From Candidatus Cloacimonadota bacterium (GTDB lineage Bacteria > Cloacimonadota > Cloacimonadia > Cloacimonadales > TCS61): 9,420 nucleotides of DNA. Each line of letters opens with the position of its first letter. Within the stretch, counting starts at the first letter, position 1. Below are positions 1 to 6,113 of this stretch, piece after piece. The notes beneath the pieces are model-generated. The model made no database searches. It was not told where the DNA came from and saw only the letters and a list, made by a program, of their open reading frames with translations. Position numbers and translations under genes: made by a program. The stretch covers positions 1 to 9,420 of the forward strand of contig JACNIV010000345.1 of NCBI GenBank assembly GCA_014382915.1, written 5' to 3'.

Positions 1-406
1 AATAAGAAACACCCCGACCGGTATATTTTTCTTCGCCCGGAACAGCGAGTTTTCGGCGATGTGCTCCGGTAGCAATAATAACAGATTTCACCCGGTAGGT
101 TGCTTTATTTGTTTCTACTATCTTACAGAGTCCTTCCAGCCCGATAGCCTTTACTTCTTCTATTTTTATTTCTGCATTAAATTTTTCTGCCTGTTTCTGC
201 ATTTTATCTACAATATCGAAACCGGAGACACTCTCTTCAAATCCGGGATAGTTCTCTACTTCGGCAGTTACAGTTATCTGCCCGCCAACAAGTGCTTTTT
301 CGAATATTACCGTTTTCAAACCACCACGGGCAGCATAGATCGCAGCACTTAACCCGGCAGGTCCACCCCCTACGATAGCAACATCATATTGTGTGTTAAG
401 TTCCAT
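1..406 (-). CDS. trxB: Thioredoxin reductase, N-terminal part (cut by window edge)
   Basis: FAD-dependent NADPH:thioredoxin reductase, a cytoplasmic enzyme that keeps thioredoxin reduced. Only the first 135 residues are in the window. The FAD-binding glycine motif GGGPAG is at residues 13-18, followed by GGQ at 41-43, ENYPGF at 51-56 and the ATGA segment near 112-115, all typical of the TrxB family. The reading ends at GRGVSY; in the family the redox-active CxxC comes next, and the single remaining base (T in the coding sense) is compatible with Cys. The start is ATG at 404-406, chosen because the SD sequence GGAGGAT lies just upstream and the FAD motif sits at the expected distance. It is the last minus-strand gene seen, 73 bases downstream of cdd. 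The family call is firm; a closely related ferredoxin-NADP reductase of the same fold is less likely given the ENYPGF and ATGA context. Confidence 0.93.
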   Translation of the reverse strand, partial: MELNTQYDVAIVGGGPAGLSAAIYAARGGLKTVIFEKALVGGQITVTAEVENYPGFEESVSGFDIVDKMQKQAEKFNAEIKIEEVKAIGLEGLCKIVETNKATYRVKSVIIATGAHRRKLAVPGEEKYTGRGVSY

Positions 407-428
407 CTATCCTCCATTTTTTTGCTAC

Positions 429-456
429 AATGTATTCAATTTCATTCCAGAAGCAA
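429..456 (-). promoter_or_regulatory. Weak sigma-70-like promoter candidate for trxB
   Basis: Read on the minus strand, TTGCTT (plus positions 451-456) and TACATT (429-434) are separated by 16 bases and lie about 25 bases upstream of the trxB start. The -35 matches 4 of 6 and the -10 matches 4 of 6 of the TTGACA/TATAAT consensus. In AT-rich DNA such a match arises easily by chance, and trxB could equally be read through from cdd. Confidence 0.25.
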
Positions 457-479
457 GTTTAGTTTAATACTGTTAAATA

Positions 480-857
480 TTATAATTTAAATGCTAAAGG
501 AAGTAATTCCGAAATCGAAGTTACCAGTTGCTCTTTACTGGAAACAATCATTATTTTTAATTCAGGACCAAATTCGGAAAGAACCTGACGGCAGGCGCCA
601 CACGGAGTAGGAAGATGGGGGGAATTAGCATAGATCACCATTTCTTCGAACTCCATTTCACCTTCGGATACAGCTTTAAAAACAGCAGTTCTTTCTGCAC
701 AATTAGTAAGTCCGTAAGAAGAATTTTCTATATTGCAACCAGTGTACACTTTTCCCGATTTCGTTAATAAAGCTGCTCCAACTTTATAATTTGAATAAGG
801 TGCATATGCTTTTCTGGAAACTTCTTTTGCTTTTTCGATAAGATGGTTTTTTTTCAT
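480..857 (-). CDS. cdd: Cytidine deaminase
   Basis: Hydrolytic deamination of cytidine and deoxycytidine to uridine and deoxyuridine in pyrimidine salvage, in the cytoplasm. The 125-residue length is that of the short homotetrameric cytidine deaminases. The zinc site is complete: CAE at 53-55 gives one Cys ligand and the catalytic Glu55, and PCGAC at 85-89 gives the other two Cys ligands (86 and 89). The substrate-binding segment GCNIENSSYG at 40-49 is also typical. The ATG start has a good SD sequence (GGAG, 7 bases upstream). It lies between the phosphotransacylase gene (108-base gap) and trxB (73-base gap), all on the minus strand; gaps of this size leave open whether the three form one transcript. 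Nothing in it looks degenerate. Confidence 0.96.
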   Translation of the reverse strand: MKKNHLIEKAKEVSRKAYAPYSNYKVGAALLTKSGKVYTGCNIENSSYGLTNCAERTAVFKAVSEGEMEFEEMVIYANSPHLPTPCGACRQVLSEFGPELKIMIVSSKEQLVTSISELLPLAFKL

Positions 858-965
858 ATAGTATCTCCTTTACCTATATTTAGTAAAAAGCTCATCTGAT
901 TGATGCACAGAATTTTATCCTACCTATTTCAGGGTTACCATGTTAGGTGACAAATTAGCAGATTA

Positions 966-1862
966 TTATGCACACAATACACCTAATGCCATAGAGAGCA
1001 TTTTGGTTTCAGCATTATCAGCACGGGAAGCAATAAGGATAGGAGCTTTGGCACCCATCACCACATGTGCTACACGGTATTTACAATAGTAGGTAAGGCA
1101 TTTACCAAAGATATTTCCGGATTCGATATTAGGCATGATCAGCACATCTGCTTTTCCCGCAACTTCAGATTCTATGCCCTTCATCTTTGCAGCTACCTCG
1201 CTCACAGCGTTATCAAAGGCAAGTGGTCCGTTGATTATGCATCCTTTTATCTGATTTCTGTCGTTCATTTTTGAAATAATACTGGCATCAATAGTTGGGG
1301 GCATTTTGGGATTAACTACTTCCACTGCTGCCAGAAGAGCAACGTTGGGTTTTGGATTTTCAAGACCGTGGGCCACTTTAACAGCATTTTTGATTATTGA
1401 TATTTTTTCTTCAAGTGTGGGATATAAATTAATTCCTCCGTCACTCATTAAGACCAGCTTTTCAGGATGTTCATAGACAAGCACATCACTCAGTATCTCC
1501 CCGGTTCTCAATCCATCCTCTTTATCCAGAACTGCCTTAAGAAGAGTTGCTGTATCGCATTTACCTTTCAAGAGAATATCTGCTTTTCCTTTGTTTATTG
1601 CTTCCACAGATCTCTTTGCTGCCAGCTTCATATTTGAACCTGTATCGATAATTTCAAATGCATCGGTTAATTCAGGAACATTCTCTTCTAAATATTTCTT
1701 TATTATTGTTTTATCTCCTATCAACAAACTATTGGCGATGTTTTCTTTCTTTGCCATGATGGCTGCTTCCAAAGCAGAATTTGTATGCGCTGCTGCAATA
1801 ACGACGATTTTATTCGGCATTTTTTTCACTTTGTGCAATAAATCATCAAAATTCCTGATCAT
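966..1862 (-). CDS. ptb: Phosphate butyryltransferase / phosphate acetyltransferase family enzyme
   Basis: Transfers an acyl group between CoA and phosphate (butyryl-CoA or similar + Pi to acyl phosphate + CoA), normally paired with an acyl kinase to make ATP in fermentation. The 298-residue length fits single-domain Ptb rather than Pta with extra regulatory domains. Family landmarks: LLKGKCDTATLLKAVL at 97-112, a D-G-G-I-N block at 141-145, GPLAFDNAVS at 212-221, PNIESGN at 244-250 and GAKAPILIASRAD at 270-282. The ATG start is preceded by GGGGAG at 5-base spacing. No kinase gene is adjacent: upstream is the divergent control region and downstream is cdd. Substrate chain length cannot be told from sequence alone, so the symbol ptb is a family label; an acetyl-, propionyl- or branched-chain acyl-specific enzyme is possible. 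Confidence 0.88.
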   Translation of the reverse strand: MIRNFDDLLHKVKKMPNKIVVIAAAHTNSALEAAIMAKKENIANSLLIGDKTIIKKYLEENVPELTDAFEIIDTGSNMKLAAKRSVEAINKGKADILLKGKCDTATLLKAVLDKEDGLRTGEILSDVLVYEHPEKLVLMSDGGINLYPTLEEKISIIKNAVKVAHGLENPKPNVALLAAVEVVNPKMPPTIDASIISKMNDRNQIKGCIINGPLAFDNAVSEVAAKMKGIESEVAGKADVLIMPNIESGNIFGKCLTYYCKYRVAHVVMGAKAPILIASRADNAETKMLSMALGVLCA

Positions 1863-1950
1863 GTTTTCTCCCCGAATTTTACTCTTCTCTTTTCAAATAT
1901 TTTCTTCTCCACAAGGTCAAGAAATTTATTTCCAAATAACAGTATTAGTA

Positions 1951-1978
1951 ATTATAGAAATCAGGTACACTTTGTCAC
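1951..1978 (-). promoter_or_regulatory. Sigma-70-type promoter candidate for ptb
   Basis: Read on the minus strand, a perfect TATAAT (plus 1951-1956) lies 16 bases downstream of GTGACA (1973-1978), which matches the -35 consensus at 5 of 6 positions. An alternative -35, TTGTGA (1975-1980), gives an 18-base spacer. The predicted transcript would have a leader of about 80 bases before the ptb-type start at 1862. The -35 region sits inside a small palindrome, TTGT-C-ACAA (1972-1980), which could be an operator half but is too short to be certain. Confidence 0.45.
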
Positions 1979-2000
1979 AACTTGCCCGAATCTGACCCAA

Positions 2001-2018
2001 TCAATTTATTAAAATTGA
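2001..2018. repeat. Perfect 7-bp inverted repeat, possible activator site
   Basis: TCAATTT - ATTA - AAATTGA is a perfect dyad with 7-bp arms and a 4-base spacer. It lies between the two divergent promoters, with its centre about 85 bases upstream of the sigma-54 -24 element and about 110 bases upstream of the predicted start site. That is the usual distance for the site of a sigma-54 enhancer-binding protein. The dyad is seen directly; the role is inferred. AT-rich dyads also occur by chance. Confidence 0.4.
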
Positions 2019-2094
2019 AATTAACTTCAAAAGACATATGAAATAACTACAATTATGACATGCAGTTCCAAGAATTGCTTTGTTATAAATGGTG

Positions 2095-2112
2095 TTGGCA
2101 TACCTTTTGCAT
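2095..2112 (+). promoter_or_regulatory. Sigma-54 (RpoN) -24/-12 promoter
   Basis: TTGGCATACCTTTTGCAT matches the sigma-54 consensus (TGGCAC-N5-TTGCA) very closely. The invariant GG (2097-2098) and GC (2109-2110) are separated by exactly 10 bases, and the only deviation in the core is T for C in the -24 box. It points rightward to the M23 peptidase gene, with a predicted start near 2122 and a leader of about 177 bases. Sigma-54 promoters need an AAA+ activator; none is encoded here, but an inverted repeat at 2001-2018 is a candidate site. Confidence 0.6.
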
Positions 2113-2194
2113 AAATAAATCATTAAGAATAATTATGGTGGATGTAATTATTTAATTTGATCTTTATAAAAAAAGTAGAATTCAATTTTTTTCA

Positions 2195-2213
2195 GATAGC
2201 TTAAAAAGCTGTT
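2195..2213 (+). other. Small hairpin in the leader of the M23 peptidase gene
   Basis: AGCTT-AAA-AAGCT (2198-2210) is a perfect 5-bp stem, extendable to 8 bp with T-G wobble pairs. It is not followed by a T run on either strand, so it does not look like an intrinsic terminator. An alternative 4-bp stem, CTGT/ACAG (2209-2221), overlaps it. It may be only local AT-rich structure. Confidence 0.25.
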
Positions 2214-2298
2214 AACTACAGTAATGATGCAAGGTTAAATAACTTGACATTAATAATTACTTTTTTTCTTTTGTTATAAATATGTTAAAAGGAAATTT

Positions 2299-3234
2299 AT
2301 GGCTGTTTCGAAACGTTGGCATATAGCTCTTTCCACTACGGAGTCTTCCAGACCTATAAACATGAGCATACCTAAAAAGACTGGATTTTTTTTCTGCGCT
2401 GTAATTGTAGCTTTCGTTTTAATTTTTATAGGCTCCATAGCTTATGTTGCCTACAATCATAACAAAATAGCTGAAGCTCAAGATATTATAAAAGAAAATG
2501 AACTGCTAAAAGAACGCCTGTTTACACTTTCTTTTGAAATAGATTCTATCATGACCAAACTAAAACTTATGGAAAACTGGGAAGATAAGATCCGTTCCGA
2601 TAAGAATTTCAAATCGATCAACAAAGAGATCAGGGAAATGGGTGTTGGCGGTCTTCCTCAGGTAGATACAACCTTTACTTATAGTGATGAGTTGAATCTG
2701 GATTATAACATTACATTAAACAAAATAATCCAGTTGAAGAGTAAAGTTAAATTCGATTATCAGACCCATGAGCAACTTTATAACCTGGTAGAATTAAAAG
2801 ATGCTTTATACAAAAGCACTCCTTCCATTTATCCTACTTATGGTCGTATTTCCGACCCCTTCGGTTGGAGAATTCATCCCATCACAAAAGAACGTACTTT
2901 TCATTATGGTCTCGACTTTGGAAATATAACAGGAACGCCTGTTTATGCAACTGCAGACGGGGTAATAATGTCTACCGGAAAGCAGAAATATTTTGGTAAA
3001 TTTATTGCCATTTCCCATAAATTTGGCTACCAGACAAATTACGCTCACCTTCATAAAATGTATGTGAAAAAAGGAGATGAAGTTAAAAGAGGGCAGATCA
3101 TCGGGGAAATGGGTAATTCCGGTCGATCTACAGGAACTCATCTGCACTATGAAGTTCTCAGGTATAATAAATACCGTAATCCATATGAACATCTGAATAA
3201 ATTGGAAGATGATATAATTATCTCCAAAAATTAA
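2299..3234 (+). CDS. Membrane-anchored M23-family peptidoglycan endopeptidase
   Basis: Predicted zinc metallopeptidase that cuts peptide cross-bridges of peptidoglycan on the outer face of the inner membrane. Layout of the 311 residues: a short basic cytoplasmic N-terminus (1-28), one membrane helix (about 29-52), a coiled-coil segment rich in E, K and L (about 55-112), a linker, then a LytM/M23 domain (about 180-297). The active site looks complete: HYGLD at 202-206 (zinc ligands H202 and D206), H250 in NYAHLH, and HLH at 281-283 (H283 zinc ligand, H281 catalytic), with G-N-S-G-R-S-T-G-T before it as in the family. The ATG start has AAGGA at 5-base spacing. It is the first plus-strand gene after the divergent region and lies behind the sigma-54 promoter match; 71 bases separate it from xseB. 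Coiled-coil M23 proteins such as EnvC work with FtsEX, and an FtsEX-like pair is encoded about 2.3 kb downstream, but a direct link is inference. Confidence 0.9.
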   Translation: MAVSKRWHIALSTTESSRPINMSIPKKTGFFFCAVIVAFVLIFIGSIAYVAYNHNKIAEAQDIIKENELLKERLFTLSFEIDSIMTKLKLMENWEDKIRSDKNFKSINKEIREMGVGGLPQVDTTFTYSDELNLDYNITLNKIIQLKSKVKFDYQTHEQLYNLVELKDALYKSTPSIYPTYGRISDPFGWRIHPITKERTFHYGLDFGNITGTPVYATADGVIMSTGKQKYFGKFIAISHKFGYQTNYAHLHKMYVKKGDEVKRGQIIGEMGNSGRSTGTHLHYEVLRYNKYRNPYEHLNKLEDDIIISKN

Positions 3235-3305
3235 TTTTGTTTTCATCCCTTTTACATATCAAAAAAAACCTTGCAAACGAATTGTTTTTATGTTAAGAGT
3301 AGGTC

Positions 3306-3527
3306 ATGGAGAATAAACTGAATTTTGAAGAAGCTTTAAAAAGACTGGAAGAGATAGTTCAAACCCTGGAAAGTGGCGTTGATGAACTGGATAAAATAGT
3401 CAATCTGTTCGAAGAAGGATCTGAATTGGCCCGGTATTGCAACGAAAAACTGGAGAAAGTAGAAAACAAAATAGAGGTTTTAACTAAAAAATTACAAAAA
3501 GATAACACTATGAAAGGGGAAAAATGA
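3306..3527 (+). CDS. xseB: Exodeoxyribonuclease VII small subunit
   Basis: Small helical subunit of exonuclease VII, which degrades single-stranded DNA together with the large subunit XseA. The 73-residue size is normal. The family pattern is clear: FEEALKRLEEIVQTLESG at 7-24, then L-F-E-E-G-S-E-L at 34-41 and C-N-E-K-L-E-K-V-E-N-K-I at 45-56, ending in a charged tail. No xseA lies in the window, so the large subunit must be encoded elsewhere. The ATG is preceded by a weak SD (AAGAG at 6-base spacing). Its stop overlaps the ispA start in ATGA, an arrangement common for xseB-ispA pairs and a sign of translational coupling. It appears to open the long plus-strand gene chain. Confidence 0.93.
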   Translation: MENKLNFEEALKRLEEIVQTLESGVDELDKIVNLFEEGSELARYCNEKLEKVENKIEVLTKKLQKDNTMKGEK

Positions 3528-4417
3528 GCACCAATAGAATGTTGCTTAAAAAAGACCTGAAAGAAAAACGAGAACTCGTTAACATAGAAGTAGACCGGTT
3601 TTTACCTCGTAAAGACGAATATCCCAAGCAGATACATAAAGCAATACGTCATACATTATTCGCAGGTGGAAAGAGATTGCGTCCATATTTACTAATAAAC
3701 ACCTACCTTTTATTTGGTGATGACATTAAAAAAACTCTTCTTGTAGCTGGAGCTATAGAAATGCTGCATAGTTACACTCTCATTCACGACGATCTGCCAG
3801 AAATTGATAATGATGAATACCGCCGCGGGAAAAAAGCCTGCCATATTGTTTTCGGTTCCGATATTGCTCTTCTTGCTGGAGATTCACTCCTGATATTTGC
3901 ATTCGAAGCAATAACCACAGCACAGATCGATGAAAAACTAAAATATCAATTTATACAAGAATTGGCACAGGAAGCAGGGAACAAAGGTTTGATCGCCGGA
4001 CAAATGATGGATATCATCAGTGAAGGTAAAGAGGTAAGCAAAGAAACCCTGGAATACATTCACACTAACAAAACTGCCCGTATGATCAACTTGCCCATCC
4101 GTTTCGGATGCTACTTGGCAAATGCTTCTGCAGAAGATCAGAAACGCCTGGAAAAATTCGGAAATAAACTTGGATTGGCTTTTCAGATAGTAGATGATAT
4201 CCTTGATATAGAAGGTACACAGCAAACTCTGGGCAAGACCATTGGTAAAGACATAAAAGCCAAGAAAGCTACCTTTCCTGCAGTGTATGGATTGGAAAAA
4301 TCCAGAGAGATGGCCGAAAAACTTATCACACAAGCAAAAGCCTTGCTGGAACCATATGGTGAAAAGGCAAAACTACTTTTGATGCTCTGTGATTTTGTAC
4401 TTACAAGAAAGTTTTAA
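3524..4417 (+). CDS. ispA: Farnesyl/polyprenyl diphosphate synthase
   Basis: Condenses isopentenyl diphosphate with allylic diphosphates to give farnesyl diphosphate, precursor of undecaprenyl phosphate and quinone tails. The 297 residues carry all short-chain prenyltransferase landmarks: GGKRLRP at 48-54, the first Asp-rich motif DDLPEID at 89-95 with the two-residue insertion of bacterial synthases, RRGK at 100-103, GQMMD at 159-163, KT at 183-184 and the second Asp-rich motif DDILD at 224-228. Tyr84, five residues before the first Asp motif, is the same as in the familiar bacterial farnesyl synthase and argues for C15 product, although C20 is not excluded. The usual run of four Asp is reduced to D-N-D (95-97). 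The start overlaps xseB (ATGA) and has an A-G-G-G-G SD; the stop shares a base with the dut start (TAATG). Confidence 0.93.
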   Translation: MSTNRMLLKKDLKEKRELVNIEVDRFLPRKDEYPKQIHKAIRHTLFAGGKRLRPYLLINTYLLFGDDIKKTLLVAGAIEMLHSYTLIHDDLPEIDNDEYRRGKKACHIVFGSDIALLAGDSLLIFAFEAITTAQIDEKLKYQFIQELAQEAGNKGLIAGQMMDIISEGKEVSKETLEYIHTNKTARMINLPIRFGCYLANASAEDQKRLEKFGNKLGLAFQIVDDILDIEGTQQTLGKTIGKDIKAKKATFPAVYGLEKSREMAEKLITQAKALLEPYGEKAKLLLMLCDFVLTRKF

Positions 4418-4854
4418 TGATCGAAGTTAAAATTCACAAAATAGATAAATCAGCTAAATTGCCACACCGAATGAGTACACATGCTGCAGGTTACGACCTT
4501 TATTCCTGCCATCAGCAAAATATCATCCTGAAAAAAGGAGAAGTGAAGCTGATCCCCACAGGAATTGCTATTTCACTTCCTTCCGGCTACGAAGCACAGA
4601 TCCGTCCACGCAGTGGACTCGCTATAAAACATGGAATCGGTGTTTTAAATGCACCCGGTACTATCGATGCTGATTACCGGGGAGAGATCAAGATTATTCT
4701 CTTTAATTTTAGTAAGGAAGATTTTATCATTACCCCTGGAAAACGCGTAGCTCAAATGGTAATTGCAAAGCATGAAATTGTGGACTTTGCAGTAACTGAA
4801 AAATTGGATAAAACAACACGCGGCAGCGGAGGTTTCGGGCACACTTCGCATTAG
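4417..4854 (+). CDS. dut: dUTP diphosphatase
   Basis: Hydrolyses dUTP to dUMP and pyrophosphate, keeping uracil out of DNA and feeding dTMP synthesis. The 145 residues are the normal length of the trimeric enzyme and all five motifs are present in order: AGYDL at 24-28 (I), PRSGLA at 64-69 (II), G-V-L-N-A-P-G-T-I-D-A-D-Y-R-G at 75-89 with catalytic Asp84 and base-stacking Tyr87 (III), RVAQM at 110-114 (IV) and the flexible C-terminal RGSGGFG at 135-141 (V). The ATG overlaps the ispA stop by one base and only a weak SD-like AAGAAAG precedes it, so translation probably depends on ribosomes finishing ispA. It is followed by a 31-base gap with a small hairpin. Confidence 0.96.
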   Translation: MIEVKIHKIDKSAKLPHRMSTHAAGYDLYSCHQQNIILKKGEVKLIPTGIAISLPSGYEAQIRPRSGLAIKHGIGVLNAPGTIDADYRGEIKIILFNFSKEDFIITPGKRVAQMVIAKHEIVDFAVTEKLDKTTRGSGGFGHTSH

Positions 4855-4858
4855 CATC

Positions 4859-4876
4859 TTAGGTCTGCATTCCTAA
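4859..4876 (+). other. Small hairpin between dut and the methyltransferase gene
   Basis: TTAGG - 8 bases - CCTAA forms a perfect 5-bp stem in the 31-base gap after dut. It is followed by a run of A, not T, on the coding strand, so it does not resemble a terminator for plus-strand transcription. It may be a processing site or chance. The AGG in its left arm is too far (22 bases) from the next ATG to serve as an SD. Confidence 0.3.
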
Positions 4877-4885
4877 AAAACCATA

Positions 4886-5503
4886 ATGGAAAACAAAAAA
4901 CCGGTTAAGTTGCCATTTGGCAAAACAATATTCCAAAGCAGCAGCGGTCAATCGATCACTTCAGACACGGCTTTTATTGTGAAAACAGTACTGCGTCACT
5001 TTAAACAAGAAAGACTATCTGTGCTTGAACCGGGCAGTGGAAACGGTATTATTTCCATAATGTTGTCTTATTATCGTCCCACCTGGCAAATTACCGGCAT
5101 CGATATACAACCCCACCTGGTAAAACTGGCCAAAGAAAATTCCCGATTGGCAGAAGTTGATACAATCTTCTTATGCTCTGATCTGAAAAGCTTTTCTGCA
5201 AAAGAAAAATTCAATTTGATCATTTCAAATCCACCATATTATGCAATAGCAGATGGCAAGATAAGTCCTAACAGAGAAAGAGCTATTTCCCGGCATGAGA
5301 TCATGTGCACTATGCATGATGTTCTGCTGGCAGTGAAAAGAAATTTAAACCCAGAAGGGAAAGCATGCCTGCTCTATCCCATAAGCAGAATAAATGAACT
5401 CTTGGATTCTGCGAAAAGAGTTGACCTAAAATTTGAAGAAAAAATTATATTCTCCAAAACAGAAAATAAAAAAAGGGTTTTAGTGGTACTGAGTTATGCT
5501 TAA
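4886..5503 (+). CDS. TrmN6-like adenine-N6 methyltransferase (tRNA1Val A37 type)
   Basis: SAM-dependent class I methyltransferase of the small MTS type, most like tRNA1(Val) A37 N6-methyltransferase (YfiC/TrmN6). In its 205 residues, motif I is LEPGSGNG at 47-54, the ribose-binding acidic residue is Asp73 in GIDI, and the adenine-N6 catalytic motif NPPY is at 115-118. The stretch S-P-N-R-E-R-A-I-S-R-H-E at 127-138 matches the N...ARHE segment seen in the TrmN6 group. The N-terminal G-Q-S-I-T-S-D-T-A-F (21-30) fits the usual substrate-binding approach to motif I. No SD is visible before the ATG. It overlaps the next gene by 8 bases. HemK/PrmC and rRNA methyltransferases share NPPY, but the ARHE context favours TrmN6; the exact tRNA target is unproven. 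Confidence 0.8.
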   Translation: MENKKPVKLPFGKTIFQSSSGQSITSDTAFIVKTVLRHFKQERLSVLEPGSGNGIISIMLSYYRPTWQITGIDIQPHLVKLAKENSRLAEVDTIFLCSDLKSFSAKEKFNLIISNPPYYAIADGKISPNRERAISRHEIMCTMHDVLLAVKRNLNPEGKACLLYPISRINELLDSAKRVDLKFEEKIIFSKTENKKRVLVVLSYA

Positions 5504-6113
5504 AATTGAGAATTTTGCCCTGTGTTTTGAAAATGAAAGATTCATGCTGATAGCCGAAGTTTTATTTGCTGGCGGGAAAAAGATAAATCTCTTTGCAGAT
5601 AATTCCAGCGGTAAGACACTTCTTCTTAAGTCTATCCATGGTGATTTCACGAAATTCGAAGGCTCTATCCTCATCAAAGAAAAACCTCCGCTTTTCTATA
5701 AGAAACGAAAGAAAACCATTCTTGTAGAAAATCACACACACCTTTTAATGAATGAATCCGTCTGGAAAAACATTGTCCTGCCACTGGAAAACATAAGTTC
5801 AAGACAAAAACAGAAAATCACAGACTTATGTGCCATAGCCGAACTGAATGAAAAAATCGGAACAAAAATAAATTGCCTTCCTTTTTCCTCTCAGAAATTT
5901 ATAGAACTTATCAGAGCGGTGATCCAGCTTCCCTATCTTATCCTTATAGACGATATGGATAACTTCTTTGATGGGAAGAACCTGCTAAAAGCTTTAGAAA
6001 TCTGTGAATATGCTCTCAACAGCGGCTCTTCCCTACTGGCTACTTCCAAAAATAAAATGGAACATTTCGATATTACCTGTAGGGTGCAGGATAAAAGAGT
6101 GGTGATACTGTGA
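5496..6113 (+). CDS. Degenerate FtsE-like ABC ATPase subunit
   Basis: ABC-type nucleotide-binding protein (205 residues, slightly short for FtsE), identified by fold-wide alignment of motifs and by its overlap with an FtsX-like gene. Every key motif deviates. Walker A is ADNSSGKT at 34-41: GK-T is kept but the first two glycines are Ala and Ser. The Q-loop Gln is Asn79, in V-E-N-H-T-H-L-L, where FtsE normally has VFQDFRLL. The LSGGEQQR signature has become LPFSSQKF at 128-135. Walker B is LILIDD, with the catalytic Glu replaced by Asp153. The H-loop His is Ser184 in ATSK. The helical-domain core E-S-V-W-K-N-I-V-L-P-L (87-97) is well kept. The frame is intact and the gene is tightly coupled on both sides, so it is probably maintained for function, perhaps nucleotide binding without normal hydrolysis. 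It starts inside the methyltransferase gene (8-base overlap) and ends in a GTGA overlap with ftsX. Confidence 0.78.
   Translation: MLKIENFALCFENERFMLIAEVLFAGGKKINLFADNSSGKTLLLKSIHGDFTKFEGSILIKEKPPLFYKKRKKTILVENHTHLLMNESVWKNIVLPLENISSRQKQKITDLCAIAELNEKIGTKINCLPFSSQKFIELIRAVIQLPYLILIDDMDNFFDGKNLLKALEICEYALNSGSSLLATSKNKMEHFDITCRVQDKRVVIL

Larger units (their letters stand above)
1863..2298. other. Divergent intergenic control region
   Basis: A gene-free stretch of 436 bases between the minus-strand ptb-type gene and the plus-strand M23 peptidase gene. It is very AT-rich. From left to right it holds the ptb leader, a leftward sigma-70-type promoter (1951-1978) whose -35 overlaps the short palindrome TTGTcACAA (1972-1980), a perfect inverted repeat (2001-2018), a rightward sigma-54 promoter match (2095-2112) and a roughly 180-base AT-rich leader with a small hairpin (2195-2213). 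I found no convincing ORF, tRNA or known riboswitch in it. A 6-codon frame at 2134-2154 (ATG GTG ... TAA) has no SD site and is not called. Confidence 0.7.

Noticed and set aside
59..352. Plus-strand open frame of 97 codons
   Set aside because: It lies antisense to the clear thioredoxin reductase frame, is rich in Phe/Tyr/Cys as shadows of AT-rich genes are, and has no SD or family resemblance.
463..477. TTTAA-TACTG-TTAAA hairpin just after the cdd stop as a terminator
   Set aside because: The stem is entirely A-T and is not followed by a T run on the minus strand, so it is not a credible intrinsic terminator.
890..950. Possible hairpins (CATC/GATG and ACCTA/TAGGT) between ptb and cdd
   Set aside because: Stems are only 4-5 bp with long or mismatched loops, and no consistent terminator or attenuator layout can be drawn.
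1591..1995. Plus-strand open frame of 134 codons running from inside ptb into the intergenic region
   Set aside because: Most of it is antisense to conserved ptb sequence, no SD precedes it, and its end overlaps the ptb promoter. The hydrophobic appearance comes from the complementary strand's Lys/Glu codons.
2244..2280. TTGACA (2244-2249) and TATAAA (2275-2280) before the M23 gene as a sigma-70 promoter
   Set aside because: Each box is good alone but the spacer is 25 bases, far from the 16-18 needed, and neither box has a suitable partner at the right distance. AT-rich sequence gives such boxes by chance.
3271..3299. Promoter directly before xseB (TTGCAA with TATGTT or TAAGAG)
   Set aside because: The spacer is 12 bases with the better -10, and with the 17-base spacer the -10 is poor. 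Kept only as a possibility; read-through from the M23 gene is as likely.
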